Below, one piece after another: positions 42,449 to 51,903 of a DNA stretch of 64,000 nucleotides (position 1 is the stretch's first letter; each line of letters opens with the position of its first letter). A program made the position numbers and the translations under genes. The notes under the pieces are model-generated. The model had not been told where the DNA came from, ran no database searches, and saw only the letters and a program-made list of their open reading frames with translations. The DNA is from Acidimicrobiales bacterium (GTDB taxonomy: Bacteria; Actinomycetota; Acidimicrobiia; Acidimicrobiales; DATDAH01), in contig JAEUJM010000013.1 of assembly GCA_016794585.1 (NCBI GenBank), forward strand, positions 248,001 through 312,000, read 5' to 3'.

Positions 42449-43387
42449 ATGCGCTACGTAGGCGCGAAGGCGGTGCAACTGGTGGCGGTGCTGTTGATCG
42501 TCACGTTCCTCACCTTCATGCTCATCAACCTGCTCCCCGGAGGCCCCGAAGCCGCCATCCTCGGCTTCGGGGCCGACGAGGAGTCGATCGCCGCCCTCCA
42601 GGAGGACCTGAACCTCGACGACCCCATCCCCGTGCGCTACGTGCGGTGGCTGGGCGACGCGGTCCAGGGAGACCTGGGAGAGTCCTACGTCAACGGGTCA
42701 TCGGTGTCCGAGCTCCTGTCGGCCCGCCTCCCGGTGACCATCTCGCTGATGGTCTACGCCATGTTCCTGGCCCTGCTGGTGGCCGTGCCCCTCGGTATCG
42801 CCACCGCCTGGAAGGCCGACACCGCCTTCGACAAGATCACGGGCACGGTCAGCTTCGGGCTCCTGTCGGTGCCCAACTTCATCATGGCCACCCTGCTCGT
42901 CTACCTCTTCGCCATCAACCTCGACTGGTTCCCGGCCACGGTGAAGGAGGGCGAGGAGAACCCCTACACGTTGTTCCTCCCGGCGCTCTCGCTCGCCCTC
43001 GGCCAGATCGCCGTGTTCCTGCGCCTCCTGCGCACCGACATGATCGCCACGTTGCAGGAGGACTACATCGGCGTGGCCAAGGCCAAGGGCATGACCAACC
43101 GGCGCATCCTGTTCCGCCACGCCTTCCGGCCCTCGAGCTTCTCGCTGCTCACCGTCGCGGCCATCACCATCGGCAACCTCATCGGTGGCACGGTGATCAT
43201 CGAGCAGATCTTCGCCATCAACGGCATCGGCAAGTTGATCGTCACGTCGATCTTCACCCGCGACTACCTCGTGGTGCAGGGCGTCGTGGTGATCATCGCT
43301 GCGGGGTTCGTGATCATCAACTTCGCGGTCGACCTGATCTACGCCCTCCTGGACCCGAGGATCCGCCATGCCCGCGCCATCGCCTGA
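42449..43387 (+). CDS. ABC transporter permease, DppB/OppB type
   Basis: A 312-residue inner-membrane permease with about six helices. The N-terminal helix pair (VAVLLIVTFLTFMLINLLPGG) and the EAA-like loop DYIGVAKAKGMTNRRILFRHAFRPS are diagnostic for the Opp/Dpp/Nik family. It forms a heterodimer with the next permease and is energised by the two downstream ATPases. The ATG is preceded by an AGGAGT ribosome-binding site. The end overlaps the start of the second permease by 20 nt. Confidence 0.95.
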   Translation: MRYVGAKAVQLVAVLLIVTFLTFMLINLLPGGPEAAILGFGADEESIAALQEDLNLDDPIPVRYVRWLGDAVQGDLGESYVNGSSVSELLSARLPVTISLMVYAMFLALLVAVPLGIATAWKADTAFDKITGTVSFGLLSVPNFIMATLLVYLFAINLDWFPATVKEGEENPYTLFLPALSLALGQIAVFLRLLRTDMIATLQEDYIGVAKAKGMTNRRILFRHAFRPSSFSLLTVAAITIGNLIGGTVIIEQIFAINGIGKLIVTSIFTRDYLVVQGVVVIIAAGFVIINFAVDLIYALLDPRIRHARAIA

Positions 43388-44390
43388 GCCCCACGACGCC
43401 CCGTCGCTCTCCGAGCGCCCGGGTGCCGACCTGATCACCGAGGCCGCCGGCGAGCTGCGCTTCGACGCGGTCACGGCCGACGTCACCGCGGACGAGGCCC
43501 GCGGCCAGCTCCAGGAGCGCAAGCTCGGCGTCGGCTTCTGGATCGCCGCGGCCTGGCTGGGGTTCCTCACCACCCTCGCGGTGCTGGCGCCCTGGCTGCC
43601 GTTCATCGAGGACCCCAACGACATCGACGCGCTGGCCCTGCGCCAACCGCCGGCCTGGCAGGAGGGCGGCAGCTGGAACGGCTCGCTCTCGTCCACGTTC
43701 CACCTCCTCGGGGCGGACGACCTCGGCCGCGACCTCCTCGCCCGGGTGGTCTGGGGGGCGAGGGTCTCGTTGTTCATCGGCGTCGCCGCCGTCGTCCTCG
43801 GCTTCCTCATCGGCGGCACGATCGGGCTGACCGCGGGCTACTTCCGAGGCCGGTTCGAGAAGATCTTCATGTCGGCGATGGACATCATGTTGGCCTTCCC
43901 TGCGCTGATCCTGGCCCTGGCCATCGTGACCTTCCTCAGCGAGCCCGGATCGCAGGACGCCAGCCTGGGCACCATCACCCTCACGCTGACCATCCTCGCC
44001 ATCCCCGCGCTGGCCCGCATCACGCGGGCCAGCACGCTCACCTTCGCCCAACGCGAGTTCGTGCAGGCGGCCCGCACGCTCGGCGCCAAGAACGGGCGCA
44101 TCATCATCCGCGAGATCCTGCCCAACGTCATCCCGCCGATGGTCTCGTTCTCGCTCATCGCGGTGGCCATCGTCATCGTGGCCGAAGGGGGGCTCAGCTT
44201 CCTCGGCCTCAGCGTCTCGGCCCCCACCGCAACCTGGGGGAACATGATCAACGAGGGCCGTACGGCCCTCGAGATCGCCCCGTGGATCGCCTTCGTGCCC
44301 TGCCTCGTCATGTTCTTCACCCTGCTGGCCCTCAACTACGCCGGCGACCAACTGCGGCGACGCTTCGACGTGAAGGAGGTGCGCCTCTGA
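43368..44390 (+). CDS. ABC transporter permease, DppC/OppC type
   Basis: A 340-residue permease with an extended, charged N-terminus of about 50 residues and six helices. The OppC-type segments [27 protein letters not shown], the EAA loop [29 protein letters not shown] and [20 protein letters not shown] are clear. It pairs with the DppB-type permease. The ATG at 43368 lies within the end of that gene, and the stop overlaps the ATG of the first ATPase (TGATG). Confidence 0.95.
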   Translation: MPAPSPEPHDAPSLSERPGADLITEAAGELRFDAVTADVTADEARGQLQERKLGVGFWIAAAWLGFLTTLAVLAPWLPFIEDPNDIDALALRQPPAWQEGGSWNGSLSSTFHLLGADDLGRDLLARVVWGARVSLFIGVAAVVLGFLIGGTIGLTAGYFRGRFEKIFMSAMDIMLAFPALILALAIVTFLSEPGSQDASLGTITLTLTILAIPALARITRASTLTFAQREFVQAARTLGAKNGRIIIREILPNVIPPMVSFSLIAVAIVIVAEGGLSFLGLSVSAPTATWGNMINEGRTALEIAPWIAFVPCLVMFFTLLALNYAGDQLRRRFDVKEVRL

Positions 44391-45523
44391 TGGCCCGCAA
44401 GAAGGTCGTCCTCACCAGCCCCTCCGCCGCCGGCGACCGACGCGACGGCCCGCTCCTCGAGGTCGAGGACCTGCGCACCCACTTCCTCACCCCGGCCGGT
44501 CCGGTGCGGGCCGTGGACGGAGTGAGCTTCACCCTCCAGCGGGGCGAGACCCTGGGCGTCGTGGGCGAGTCCGGATCGGGCAAGACCGTCCTGTCCCGGT
44601 CGATCATGGGCCTGCTCCCCTCCCGCAACGTCGTGCGCCAGGGGGCGATCCGCTACCAGGGCCACTCCATCTCGGACTACACCCAGGACCAGATGCGCAG
44701 CGTCTGGGGCACCGAGATGGGCATGATCTTCCAGGACCCGATGACCTCGCTGAACCCGGTCATGAAGATCGGCAACCAGATCACCGAATCGCTCCGCTAC
44801 CACCTCGACATGGACAAGGGCGAGGCGCGGGAGACCGCGGTCGCGCTGCTCACCTCGGTGGGCATCCCCGAGCCCGCCCAGCGCTTCGACGAGTACCCCC
44901 ACCAGCTCTCCGGAGGCATGCGCCAGCGGGTGATGATCGCGGTGTCCCTCGCCTGCGGCCCCCGCCTGCTCTTCGCCGACGAGCCCACCACGGCCCTCGA
45001 CGTCACGGTGCAGGCCCAGATCCTCGACCTGCTCCAGGCCCAGCAGACCGAGCGCCACATGGCCATCATCCTGGTGACCCACGACCTCGGCGTCGTCGCC
45101 GGGCGCACCAACCACATCGCGGTCATGTACGCCGGGAAGGTGGTCGAGAAGGCCCCCACCAGCGTGCTGTTCTCCGAGATGCGCATGCCCTACACGGAGG
45201 CGCTGCTCAACTCGATCCCGAAGCTCGAGGACCGCAGCCACACGCGGCTGCGCATCATCGGCGGCCGCCCACCCGATCTCATCAACCCGCCCAAGGGCTG
45301 CAACTTCAGCCCGCGCTGCCCCTACGCCCAGCCCAAGTGCCACGAGGAGGAGCCCCCGCTGGTGCCCGCCGAGACCCCCGGCCACGAGTACGCCTGCTGG
45401 TTCCCCGTCGGCACCCCCGAGGGACGCAAGGCCCTGGCCGACAACGTGGAGGCCGGCGTCCCCGCCGCGCTGCTCGCCACCGGCGGCGGCGACGCCTCCG
45501 TGCTCGACCAGGTGGGCGCCTGA
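44390..45523 (+). CDS. ABC transporter ATPase, OppD/DppD type
   Basis: A 377-residue ATP-binding subunit. The Walker A motif is GESGSGKT, the signature is LSGGMRQRV, Walker B is [14 protein letters not shown] and the switch His is in LVTHDLGVV. The C-terminal oligopeptide-transporter domain has the cysteine cluster [15 protein letters not shown] and YACWFP, typical of OppD/OppF. The N-terminal [20 protein letters not shown] extension of about 20 residues is not conserved. The start overlaps the permease stop by 1 nt and the stop overlaps the second ATPase. Confidence 0.95.
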   Translation: MARKKVVLTSPSAAGDRRDGPLLEVEDLRTHFLTPAGPVRAVDGVSFTLQRGETLGVVGESGSGKTVLSRSIMGLLPSRNVVRQGAIRYQGHSISDYTQDQMRSVWGTEMGMIFQDPMTSLNPVMKIGNQITESLRYHLDMDKGEARETAVALLTSVGIPEPAQRFDEYPHQLSGGMRQRVMIAVSLACGPRLLFADEPTTALDVTVQAQILDLLQAQQTERHMAIILVTHDLGVVAGRTNHIAVMYAGKVVEKAPTSVLFSEMRMPYTEALLNSIPKLEDRSHTRLRIIGGRPPDLINPPKGCNFSPRCPYAQPKCHEEEPPLVPAETPGHEYACWFPVGTPEGRKALADNVEAGVPAALLATGGGDASVLDQVGA

Positions 45524-46572
45524 TGGCCGGCAGCGGGACCGCCCACCTCCGCTCGCCCGGCGACGCCCTGCTGCGGGTCGAGCACCTGCTCGTCGAGTTC
45601 CCCGTCGGCCGCTCGGGGCTCAAGGTCAACGCCGTCACCGACCTGAGCCTCGACATCGCCGAGGGCGAGACGGTCGGCCTCGTCGGCGAGTCGGGCTGCG
45701 GCAAGTCCACCACCGGGCGGGCCATCATGCAGTTCCCCAAGCCGACCGGCGGCTCGGTGCTCTTCGACGGCACCGAGCTCACCTCCCTCACCGGCGAGCA
45801 GCTGCGCCGCACCCGCACGCAGATGCAGATGATCTTCCAGGACCCGATCTCGTCGCTGAACCCCCGGCGCACGATCGGCGAGATCGTGGGCGAGCCCCTC
45901 ACCATCTGGAAGCGGGGCACGCCCGCGGAGCGCGAGGCACGCGTCGACGAGGTCCTCGACGCGGTCGGCCTCGACCCGGCGGTGGCCAAGCCGAAGCGCC
46001 CCCACGAGTTCTCCGGTGGCCAGTGCCAGCGCATCGCCATCGCCCGCGCCCTCGTGCTCGAGCCGAAGATGGTCATCTGCGACGAGCCCGTCTCGGCCCT
46101 CGACGTGTCGGTCCAGGCCCAGATCCTGAACCTCCTCGAGGACATGAAGAAGCGCTACCAGCTCACGCTGGTGTTCATCGCCCACGACCTCGCCGTCGTC
46201 AAGAACGTGAGCGACCGGGTGGCGGTCATGTACCTCGGCAAGATGTGCGAGGTGGCCCCGCCCGACCGCCTCTACGCGGCGCCCGCCCATCCGTACACGG
46301 ACGCGCTGCTCAACTCCATCCCGGTCCCCGACCCCACCCGACTCCCCGACCCGGCGGGGCGGCTCCAGGGCGAGATCCCCTCACCGGTCACCCCGCCGAG
46401 CGGCTGTCGCTTCCGCACCCGGTGCCCACTGGCACAGGCGCGCTGTGCCGAGGAGGAGCCGCAGATGCGCAAGGTCGAGGGCGACCACTACGTGGCCTGC
46501 CACTTCCCCCTCGTCGACGTCCCGGGCGGTGCGGACGCCGACGAGGCCGTGCCCGTGGGCACACCCGCATGA
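45523..46572 (+). CDS. ABC transporter ATPase, OppF/DppF type
   Basis: A 349-residue ATP-binding subunit. Walker A is GESGCGKSTTGRAI, the signature is FSGGQCQRIAIARAL (Cys in place of the usual Gln or Arg), Walker B is MVICDEPVSALDVS, and the switch His is in FIAHDLAVV. The C-terminal domain has GCRFRTRCPLAQARC and YVACHFP. ATG 45523 overlaps the OppD-type stop. With the two permeases it completes the importer; a second receptor gene follows 65 nt downstream. Confidence 0.95.
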   Translation: MAGSGTAHLRSPGDALLRVEHLLVEFPVGRSGLKVNAVTDLSLDIAEGETVGLVGESGCGKSTTGRAIMQFPKPTGGSVLFDGTELTSLTGEQLRRTRTQMQMIFQDPISSLNPRRTIGEIVGEPLTIWKRGTPAEREARVDEVLDAVGLDPAVAKPKRPHEFSGGQCQRIAIARALVLEPKMVICDEPVSALDVSVQAQILNLLEDMKKRYQLTLVFIAHDLAVVKNVSDRVAVMYLGKMCEVAPPDRLYAAPAHPYTDALLNSIPVPDPTRLPDPAGRLQGEIPSPVTPPSGCRFRTRCPLAQARCAEEEPQMRKVEGDHYVACHFPLVDVPGGADADEAVPVGTPA

Positions 46573-46637
46573 CCGTCCCCACCCCCTGAGCACCCCCTTT
46601 CGCCCTGCTTTCGCCGACCGCCAGGAGACTCATCGCC

Positions 46638-48350
46638 GTGTCGACCACCACTCGCCTCCGCCCCGCCCGGCTCCTGCCCGTGCTCTTCGCCCTCGCGCTG
46701 CTCGCGGCGGCGTGCGGAGGGAGCGGCAGCAGCAACGAGTCGTCGAGCGGGGACAACTCGTCCGACGACACGGTGGTGCTCGGCCAGACCGAGCTCGAGC
46801 CCGACACCGCCGAGCCGCAGTACGGCGGCAGCGTCACCTACGGGATCGAGGCCGACACCTCCAACCCCTGGACCCCCCAGCAGGTGCTCTGCGCCATCAG
46901 CTGCTCGGAGATCCTGCGCTCGGTGTACGACCCCATCGCCGAGATCGGCGAGGACGGCACCGTGCAGCCCGTGCTGGCCGAGTCCATCGAGCACAACGAG
47001 GACTACACCGTCTGGACGGTCAAGGTGCGTGAGGGCATCACCTTCCACGACGGCACCCCCCTCACCTCCGAGGACCTCAAGATCAACTCCGACAAGGTGA
47101 AGACCAGCCCGACGCTCGCGCTGGCGACCAAGGACCTCGAGTCCACCGAGGTCATCGACGAGTACACGATCCAGTACAACCTCAACCGACCCTGGACCTC
47201 GTTCGACTACGTGTTCACCACCCAGGTCGGCTTCGTGGCCTCCGGCGACTGGCTCGAGGCGGTCGACGCCGGCACCGCCCAGGCCGACGAGCCCGTGGGC
47301 ACCGGCGCCTTCGTGTTCGAGTCCTACGAGCCGGGCGGCAGCTTCGTGGCCACCGCCAACCCGGACTACTGGCGCACCGACGCCGAGGGCCGCCAGCTCC
47401 CCTACCTCGATCAGATCGAGTTCAAGGTGCTCGAGGACGTGCAGTCCCGCCAGGCCGCCCTGGAGTCCGGCCAGATCGACCTCATGCACACCTCGAACTT
47501 CGACACCATCGCCCGGCTGCGGGGCCAAGCCGAGTCCGGCGAGATCGACCTGATCGAGAACTCGAACAACGCCGAGACCGGCTACCTGATGCTCAACGTC
47601 GGTGACCCCGAGTCCGACCTCGCCGACGTGCGCGTGCGCCGGGCCATCGCCAACGCCATCGACTACGACACCGTCAACCAGGCGCGGTCGGCGGGCATCG
47701 CCCGCATCGCCAACGGCCCGTTCCCCCCGGGCACCGAGGGCTACCTCGAGGACACCGGGTACCCGACCTACAACCCCGAGCGGGCGCGTGAGCTCGTCGA
47801 CGAGTACGAGGCCGAGAACGGCCCCATCGAGCTCGGCATCCGCACCACCGGCGACCAGGCCAACCTGTTGACCGTCCAGCTCTTCCAGCAGATGCTCGAC
47901 GAGGTCGGCATGGACGTGGACATCGACCAGCAGGAGCAGGGCGAGCTCGTCCTCTCGGCCGCGAAGGGCGAGTTCGAGATCTTCCTCTACCGCAACCTGT
48001 CCACCCAGGACCCCGACCAGAACAACGTGTTCTGGGGCTCCGACACCTCCGGGCCCGTGGGCTCGCTGGCCATCAACTTCGGGCGCATCGAGGACCCGGT
48101 GATCGACGAGAACCTCGACATCATCCGCGAGAGCGACGACCCCGAGGAGCGCACCGCCGCCGCCGAGGCCATCAACCGCCGCTTCGCCCGCCAGGTCTAC
48201 AACGTGTGGCTCAACTGGACCGAGTGGGCCATCGCCAGCCAGCCCGACGTCCACCAGATCGCCACGGGCTACGCGCTGCCCGACGGCGGCGAGAACATGG
48301 GCATGCGCACCGGCACCCACCAGGTGTCGCAGATCTGGGTCGAGCAGTAG
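46638..48350 (+). CDS. Peptide/nickel ABC transporter substrate-binding lipoprotein 2
   Basis: A 570-residue family 5 receptor and paralogue of the one at 40697. The signal peptide ARLLPVLFALALLAAAC has its lipid-attachment Cys at 26, followed by a Ser/Asn/Asp-rich linker. GGSVTYGIEADTSNPWTPQQ, ITFHDGTPLTSEDLKIN and PVGTGAFVFESYEPGG match the sister. CAISC is again present. GTG 46638 has a CAGGAGACTCATC ribosome-binding site. Ligand-site regions differ more than the flanks, so the two receptors may serve one transporter with different ligands. Confidence 0.93.
   Translation: MSTTTRLRPARLLPVLFALALLAAACGGSGSSNESSSGDNSSDDTVVLGQTELEPDTAEPQYGGSVTYGIEADTSNPWTPQQVLCAISCSEILRSVYDPIAEIGEDGTVQPVLAESIEHNEDYTVWTVKVREGITFHDGTPLTSEDLKINSDKVKTSPTLALATKDLESTEVIDEYTIQYNLNRPWTSFDYVFTTQVGFVASGDWLEAVDAGTAQADEPVGTGAFVFESYEPGGSFVATANPDYWRTDAEGRQLPYLDQIEFKVLEDVQSRQAALESGQIDLMHTSNFDTIARLRGQAESGEIDLIENSNNAETGYLMLNVGDPESDLADVRVRRAIANAIDYDTVNQARSAGIARIANGPFPPGTEGYLEDTGYPTYNPERARELVDEYEAENGPIELGIRTTGDQANLLTVQLFQQMLDEVGMDVDIDQQEQGELVLSAAKGEFEIFLYRNLSTQDPDQNNVFWGSDTSGPVGSLAINFGRIEDPVIDENLDIIRESDDPEERTAAAEAINRRFARQVYNVWLNWTEWAIASQPDVHQIATGYALPDGGENMGMRTGTHQVSQIWVEQ
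47271..47338 (+). repeat. 68-bp near-identical block shared by the two receptor genes (copy 2)
   Basis: Same position in receptor gene 2 as the copy at 41315-41382, with one mismatch. It points to recent duplication or gene conversion. Confidence 0.8.
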
Positions 48351-48418
48351 CCACGTAGGAGGGGACCGGCGGGCCGTTGAGTTCGGCTCCGTCGCCGGGG
48401 AGGTGCCACGATGGTCCG

Positions 48419-48895
48419 ATGGCTACCCCCCCTGCGATGGAGATCGACCTCGACGCCGTGTACCAGGTGTCGATCAGCACCCCGAAGGGGGAGCTGCTCC
48501 TCGAGCTCGACCCCCAACTGGCGCCCACCACGGTCAACCACTTCGTGGTCAACGCCCGCAACGGCTTCTACGACGGCCTGACCTTCCACCGCGTCGTCCC
48601 CGAGTTCGTCATCCAGGGCGGTGACCCCGAGGGCACCGGCCGCGGCGGGCCCGGCTACCGCTTCGCCGACGAGCCCGTCAAGGGCGAGTACACCCTGGGT
48701 GCCGTGGCCATGGCCAACGCGGGCCCCGACACGAACGGCTCGCAGTTCTTCATCTGCATCGACGACTGCACCCGCAAGCTCCAGCCGCTCTACAACCTGT
48801 TCGGCTACGTGGTCGACGGCATCGAGGTGGCCCAGGCCGTCACCGTCGGCGACACCATGGACTCGGTGACGGTGACCCAGCGGGCACGCGACTGA
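48419..48895 (+). CDS. Peptidyl-prolyl cis-trans isomerase, cyclophilin type
   Basis: A 158-residue cytosolic cyclophilin that catalyses proline isomerisation. The catalytic and binding segments are FHRVVPEFVIQGGDPEGTG (with the catalytic Arg), AMANAGPDTNGSQFFI and the LYNLFGYVVDGIEVAQAV strand. The N-terminal Ile/Val-rich strand ISTPKGELLLELDP is typical. ATG 48419 is preferred; an upstream start would add 14 unrelated residues. It may be co-transcribed with the following acyl-CoA synthetase gene, which starts 11 nt after its stop. Confidence 0.93.
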   Translation: MATPPAMEIDLDAVYQVSISTPKGELLLELDPQLAPTTVNHFVVNARNGFYDGLTFHRVVPEFVIQGGDPEGTGRGGPGYRFADEPVKGEYTLGAVAMANAGPDTNGSQFFICIDDCTRKLQPLYNLFGYVVDGIEVAQAVTVGDTMDSVTVTQRARD

Positions 48896-48906
48896 CCGCA
48901 CCGCAC

Positions 48907-50586
48907 GTGGAGTTCAACATCGCGGCCCTGCACGAGGCCATCGCCACCGCGGTCCCCGACCGCGAGTGCATCGTGTTCCGCGACCGGCGGCTCAGCTGGG
49001 CCGAGGTCACCGACCGCACCCGGCGGCTGGCCGCGGTGCTGGCGGCCCACGGCCTCGGCGTCCGTCGCGAGGCCGACACGACCGCGCCCTGGGAGTGCCC
49101 CCAGGACACCGTGGCGCTGTACCTCCACAACGGCAACGAGTACCTCGAGGGCATGCTCGGGGCCTACAAGGCCCGCACCGCGCCCTTCAACGTCAACTAC
49201 CGCTACGTCGCCGAGGAGCTGTCCTACCTGCTCCGCGACGCTCGGCCCGGTGCCGTGCTGTTCCACGCGTCCTTCGCTCCCACGATCGCCGAGGTGCTCG
49301 GCGACCTCGACGAGACGCCGTTGCTGCTCCAGGTCGACGACGGCTCGGGCACGGCCCTGCTGCCCGGGGCGCTCGCGTACGAGACCGCCCTCGCCTCCGC
49401 CGACCCCGACCTCGACCCCGACCTCGTGGCGTCGTGGTCCCCCGACGACCGCTACGTGCTGTACACCGGCGGCACCACGGGGATGCCGAAGGGGGTGCTC
49501 TGGCGCCAGGGGGACTTCCTCCCCGCGGCCTTGGCGTTCCGGCGTCGGGACGGCGAGGAGTTCCCGAGCGTGGCCGAGGTGGTCGAGACCGCCCTCACGG
49601 GCGCCCGCCTGCGGGCGCTCCCCGCGGCGCCGTTCATGCACGGCGCCGCCCACTGGAACGCCCTCAGCGCCTGGCTGGCCGGCGGCACCATCGTCGTCCA
49701 GGACCATCCCCACCACCTCGACCCCGCCGACGTGTTCGCCACCTGCGAGCGCGAGCAGGTCACCTCGCTGCTCATCGTCGGTGACGCCTTCGCCCGTCCC
49801 CTCGTCGACGAGCTGCGGCGGCGACCGTACGACCTCGGGACCCTGCGCTTCCTGCTCACCGGCGGGGCCATCCTGAGCGCCTCGACGAAGGCCGAGATCC
49901 TCGACCTGCTCCCGGGCGTGACCATCGTCGACATCCTCGGGTCGTCCGAGTCCGGCCGCCAGGGAGTCACCTCGACCAGCGCCTCGAGCGGGGAGGGCTC
50001 CACGACGGGGCGCTTCGCCCCGACCGGCACGGCCGCCATCGTGAGCGAGGACCTGACGCAGGTGCTCGACGCCGACGACCACCGTGAGGGCTGGCTGGCC
50101 CAGCGGGGCCGGGTGCCCCTCGGCTACCTGGGCGATCCCGACAAGAGCGCCGCCACGTTCCCCACCATCGACGGCGAGCGCTACGCCGTGCCCGGGGACC
50201 GGGCCCGCTACGGCGAGGACGGGCTGATCGAGCTCTACGGCCGGGAGTCGGTCACCATCAACTCGGGTGGGGAGAAGATCTTCGCCGAGGAGGTCGAGCA
50301 CGCCGTCAAGTCACATCCGCAGGTGTTCGACGCCGTGGTGGTGGGCCGCCCGAGCGAGCGTTGGGGCCAGGAGGTCGTCGCCCTCGTGCGCCTCCGCGAC
50401 GGTGCGTCCGTGGACGACGACGAACTGCTCGAGGCCTGTGGGCACCACATCGCCCGCTACAAGCTCCCCAAGGCGATCCTGCGCCTCGACCACATCGAGC
50501 GCAGCCCGAGCGGCAAGGCGGACTACCGCTGGGCCACGAGGGTGGCCACGGGCGCCCCCACGAGCGCCGAGGGATCGAACCCCTGA
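48907..50586 (+). CDS. AMP-dependent acyl-CoA synthetase (second)
   Basis: A 559-residue adenylate-forming ligase. Motifs are YTGGTTGMPKGVLWRQGDFL (A3), DILGSSESGRQG (A5 region), PGDRARYGEDGLIELYGRE (A7/A8) and the C-terminal Lys of SPSGKADYRW. The YTGG variant and WRQGD spelling resemble actinobacterial FadD proteins acting on branched, steroid-derived or other unusual acids. This is a distinct subgroup from the synthetase at 16500. GTG 48907 is the start, and the stop overlaps the next gene as CTGA. Confidence 0.92.
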   Translation: MEFNIAALHEAIATAVPDRECIVFRDRRLSWAEVTDRTRRLAAVLAAHGLGVRREADTTAPWECPQDTVALYLHNGNEYLEGMLGAYKARTAPFNVNYRYVAEELSYLLRDARPGAVLFHASFAPTIAEVLGDLDETPLLLQVDDGSGTALLPGALAYETALASADPDLDPDLVASWSPDDRYVLYTGGTTGMPKGVLWRQGDFLPAALAFRRRDGEEFPSVAEVVETALTGARLRALPAAPFMHGAAHWNALSAWLAGGTIVVQDHPHHLDPADVFATCEREQVTSLLIVGDAFARPLVDELRRRPYDLGTLRFLLTGGAILSASTKAEILDLLPGVTIVDILGSSESGRQGVTSTSASSGEGSTTGRFAPTGTAAIVSEDLTQVLDADDHREGWLAQRGRVPLGYLGDPDKSAATFPTIDGERYAVPGDRARYGEDGLIELYGRESVTINSGGEKIFAEEVEHAVKSHPQVFDAVVVGRPSERWGQEVVALVRLRDGASVDDDELLEACGHHIARYKLPKAILRLDHIERSPSGKADYRWATRVATGAPTSAEGSNP

Positions 50587-51512
50587 GCGATCGGGCGCTC
50601 ACGCGCACCATCACCCTCGACGCGCCGGTCGACCTCGGGCTGACTCTCTCGCCACTGCGGCGAGGGCGCTACGACCCGGCATGCCAGCTGGGCTCGGCCG
50701 GGTTCTGGCGCGCCACGCGCACGCCGGACGGGCCCGCCACCCTGGCCGTGGTCGGGCGTGACGGCCGCAGCCGCACCAACAGCGCGGTGTTCGATGCGAA
50801 GGCCTGGGGCCCGGGCGCCGATTGGGCCCTCGACCGGGCACCGGCCCTGCTGGGCGCCGCCGACGACCCCTCGTCGTTCCACACCGATCATCCGCTGATC
50901 GCCCGTCTGCACCGCCGCTTCACGGGTCTGCGCATCAGCCGCTGCAACGCGGTCTACGAGACCCTGATCCCGACGGTGCTGGAGCAGAAGGTGACGGGCT
51001 TCGAGAGCCGTCGGGCCTACCGTCAACTGATCCAGAAGCTGGGCGAAGCCGCGCCGGGACCGAGCGGACTGCTCCTGCCCCCCGACCCGGGCACGTTGGC
51101 AGGGACGCCGTACTACGACCTCCACGTGCTCGGCGTGGAGCGCAAGCGCGCCGACACCCTGCGCCGGGTGGCCGCCAACGCCCACCTCCTCGAGCGCCTG
51201 CTGGAGCGTCCCTCGATCGAGGCCCAGAACGAGCTGGCCCGGGTGCGCGGCATCGGCCCCTGGAGCGCCGGCGAGGTGGCCTTCATCGCCTTCGGCGACC
51301 CCGATGCGGTGAGCGTGGGCGACTACCACATCCCGCACCAGGTCGCCTTCGCCCTCGCCGGGGAGGAGCGGGCGACCGATGAGCGCATGCTCGAGCTCCT
51401 CGAGCCCTTCCGGGGCCACCGGGGCCGCGTGGTCCGCCTCATCACCGCGGCCCGGCTCGGCCCCGAGCGCAAGGGGCCCCGCATGGGCCCCAACGACTTC
51501 CGGGACCGCTGA
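50583..51512 (+). CDS. DNA-3-methyladenine glycosylase (AlkA-like, HhH)
   Basis: Base-excision repair enzyme that removes alkylated purines. Starting at CTG 50583 it has 309 residues. The N-terminal region has an AlkA-type barrel-like fold (TITLDAPVDLGLTLSPL). The helix-hairpin-helix is ELARVRGIGPWSAGEV, followed by GDPDAVSVGDYHIP, where the Asp is the expected catalytic residue. LIPTVLEQKVTGFESRRAYRQL is also diagnostic. No ATG, GTG or TTG is in frame near the N-terminus. CTG overlaps the synthetase stop (CTGA) and gives MSDRALTRTITLD. Confidence 0.88.
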   Translation: MSDRALTRTITLDAPVDLGLTLSPLRRGRYDPACQLGSAGFWRATRTPDGPATLAVVGRDGRSRTNSAVFDAKAWGPGADWALDRAPALLGAADDPSSFHTDHPLIARLHRRFTGLRISRCNAVYETLIPTVLEQKVTGFESRRAYRQLIQKLGEAAPGPSGLLLPPDPGTLAGTPYYDLHVLGVERKRADTLRRVAANAHLLERLLERPSIEAQNELARVRGIGPWSAGEVAFIAFGDPDAVSVGDYHIPHQVAFALAGEERATDERMLELLEPFRGHRGRVVRLITAARLGPERKGPRMGPNDFRDR

Positions 51513-51517
51513 CGGAG

Positions 51518-51526
51518 TTATCCACA
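51518..51526 (+). promoter_or_regulatory. Perfect DnaA-box sequence
   Basis: TTATCCACA matches the E. coli DnaA-box consensus exactly and lies between the glycosylase stop and the small-protein gene at 51591. It is single, so this is not an origin. It could be a DnaA-responsive regulatory site or chance. Confidence 0.4.
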
Positions 51527-51590
51527 GGTTTCGGGGGCTATCGATGCACAGGCCGGCCGTCGTACCGTCGACGGAGGAGGACGACGGCCC

Positions 51591-51812
51591 ATGATCCAGA
51601 GCAACCAGTCGAGCTACGAAGTGACCCTGACCGACCGCTCCGTCGAGCGCATCGACGGCGCCGATGCGTACCAGCAGGAAGGCCAGATGACCACGTTCTT
51701 CCGCCGTGACGGCGGGCGGGCGGTGGTCGACTCGTGGGCCACGCGCATCGCCAGCTTCCGCACCTCGGACATCCTCATCATCCGGCGCGCCACGGCCGAG
51801 CCCGCCGCCTGA
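51591..51812 (+). CDS. Small protein of unknown function
   Basis: A 73-residue soluble protein. It begins with MIQSNQSSYEVTLTDRSVER and ends in SFRTSDILIIRRATAEPAA, with mixed beta strands and no Cys or membrane segment. I do not recognise the family. A strong GGAGGAGG ribosome-binding site and a TACCGT -10-like box 22 nt upstream support it as a gene. The DnaA-box-like sequence lies 65 nt upstream. Confidence 0.68.
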   Translation: MIQSNQSSYEVTLTDRSVERIDGADAYQQEGQMTTFFRRDGGRAVVDSWATRIASFRTSDILIIRRATAEPAA

Positions 51813-51903
51813 GCACCCCTCGGACGCCCGCGCCTGCGGTTGGGGCCGGAGGGGGCCGTGGTAGGTTCTCTCGGCCCCGTCCCGCCCGGTGGCCGCCTCC
51901 CGA

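Noticed and set aside
51518-51526. Replication origin
   Set aside because: Only one DnaA box, no AT-rich region, and no dnaA, dnaN or gidA genes nearby.
51813-51860. Terminator after the small protein gene at 51591
   Set aside because: The CCCCTCGG/CCGGAGGGG pairing has a bulge and a long loop, and there is no T-tract; too weak to call.
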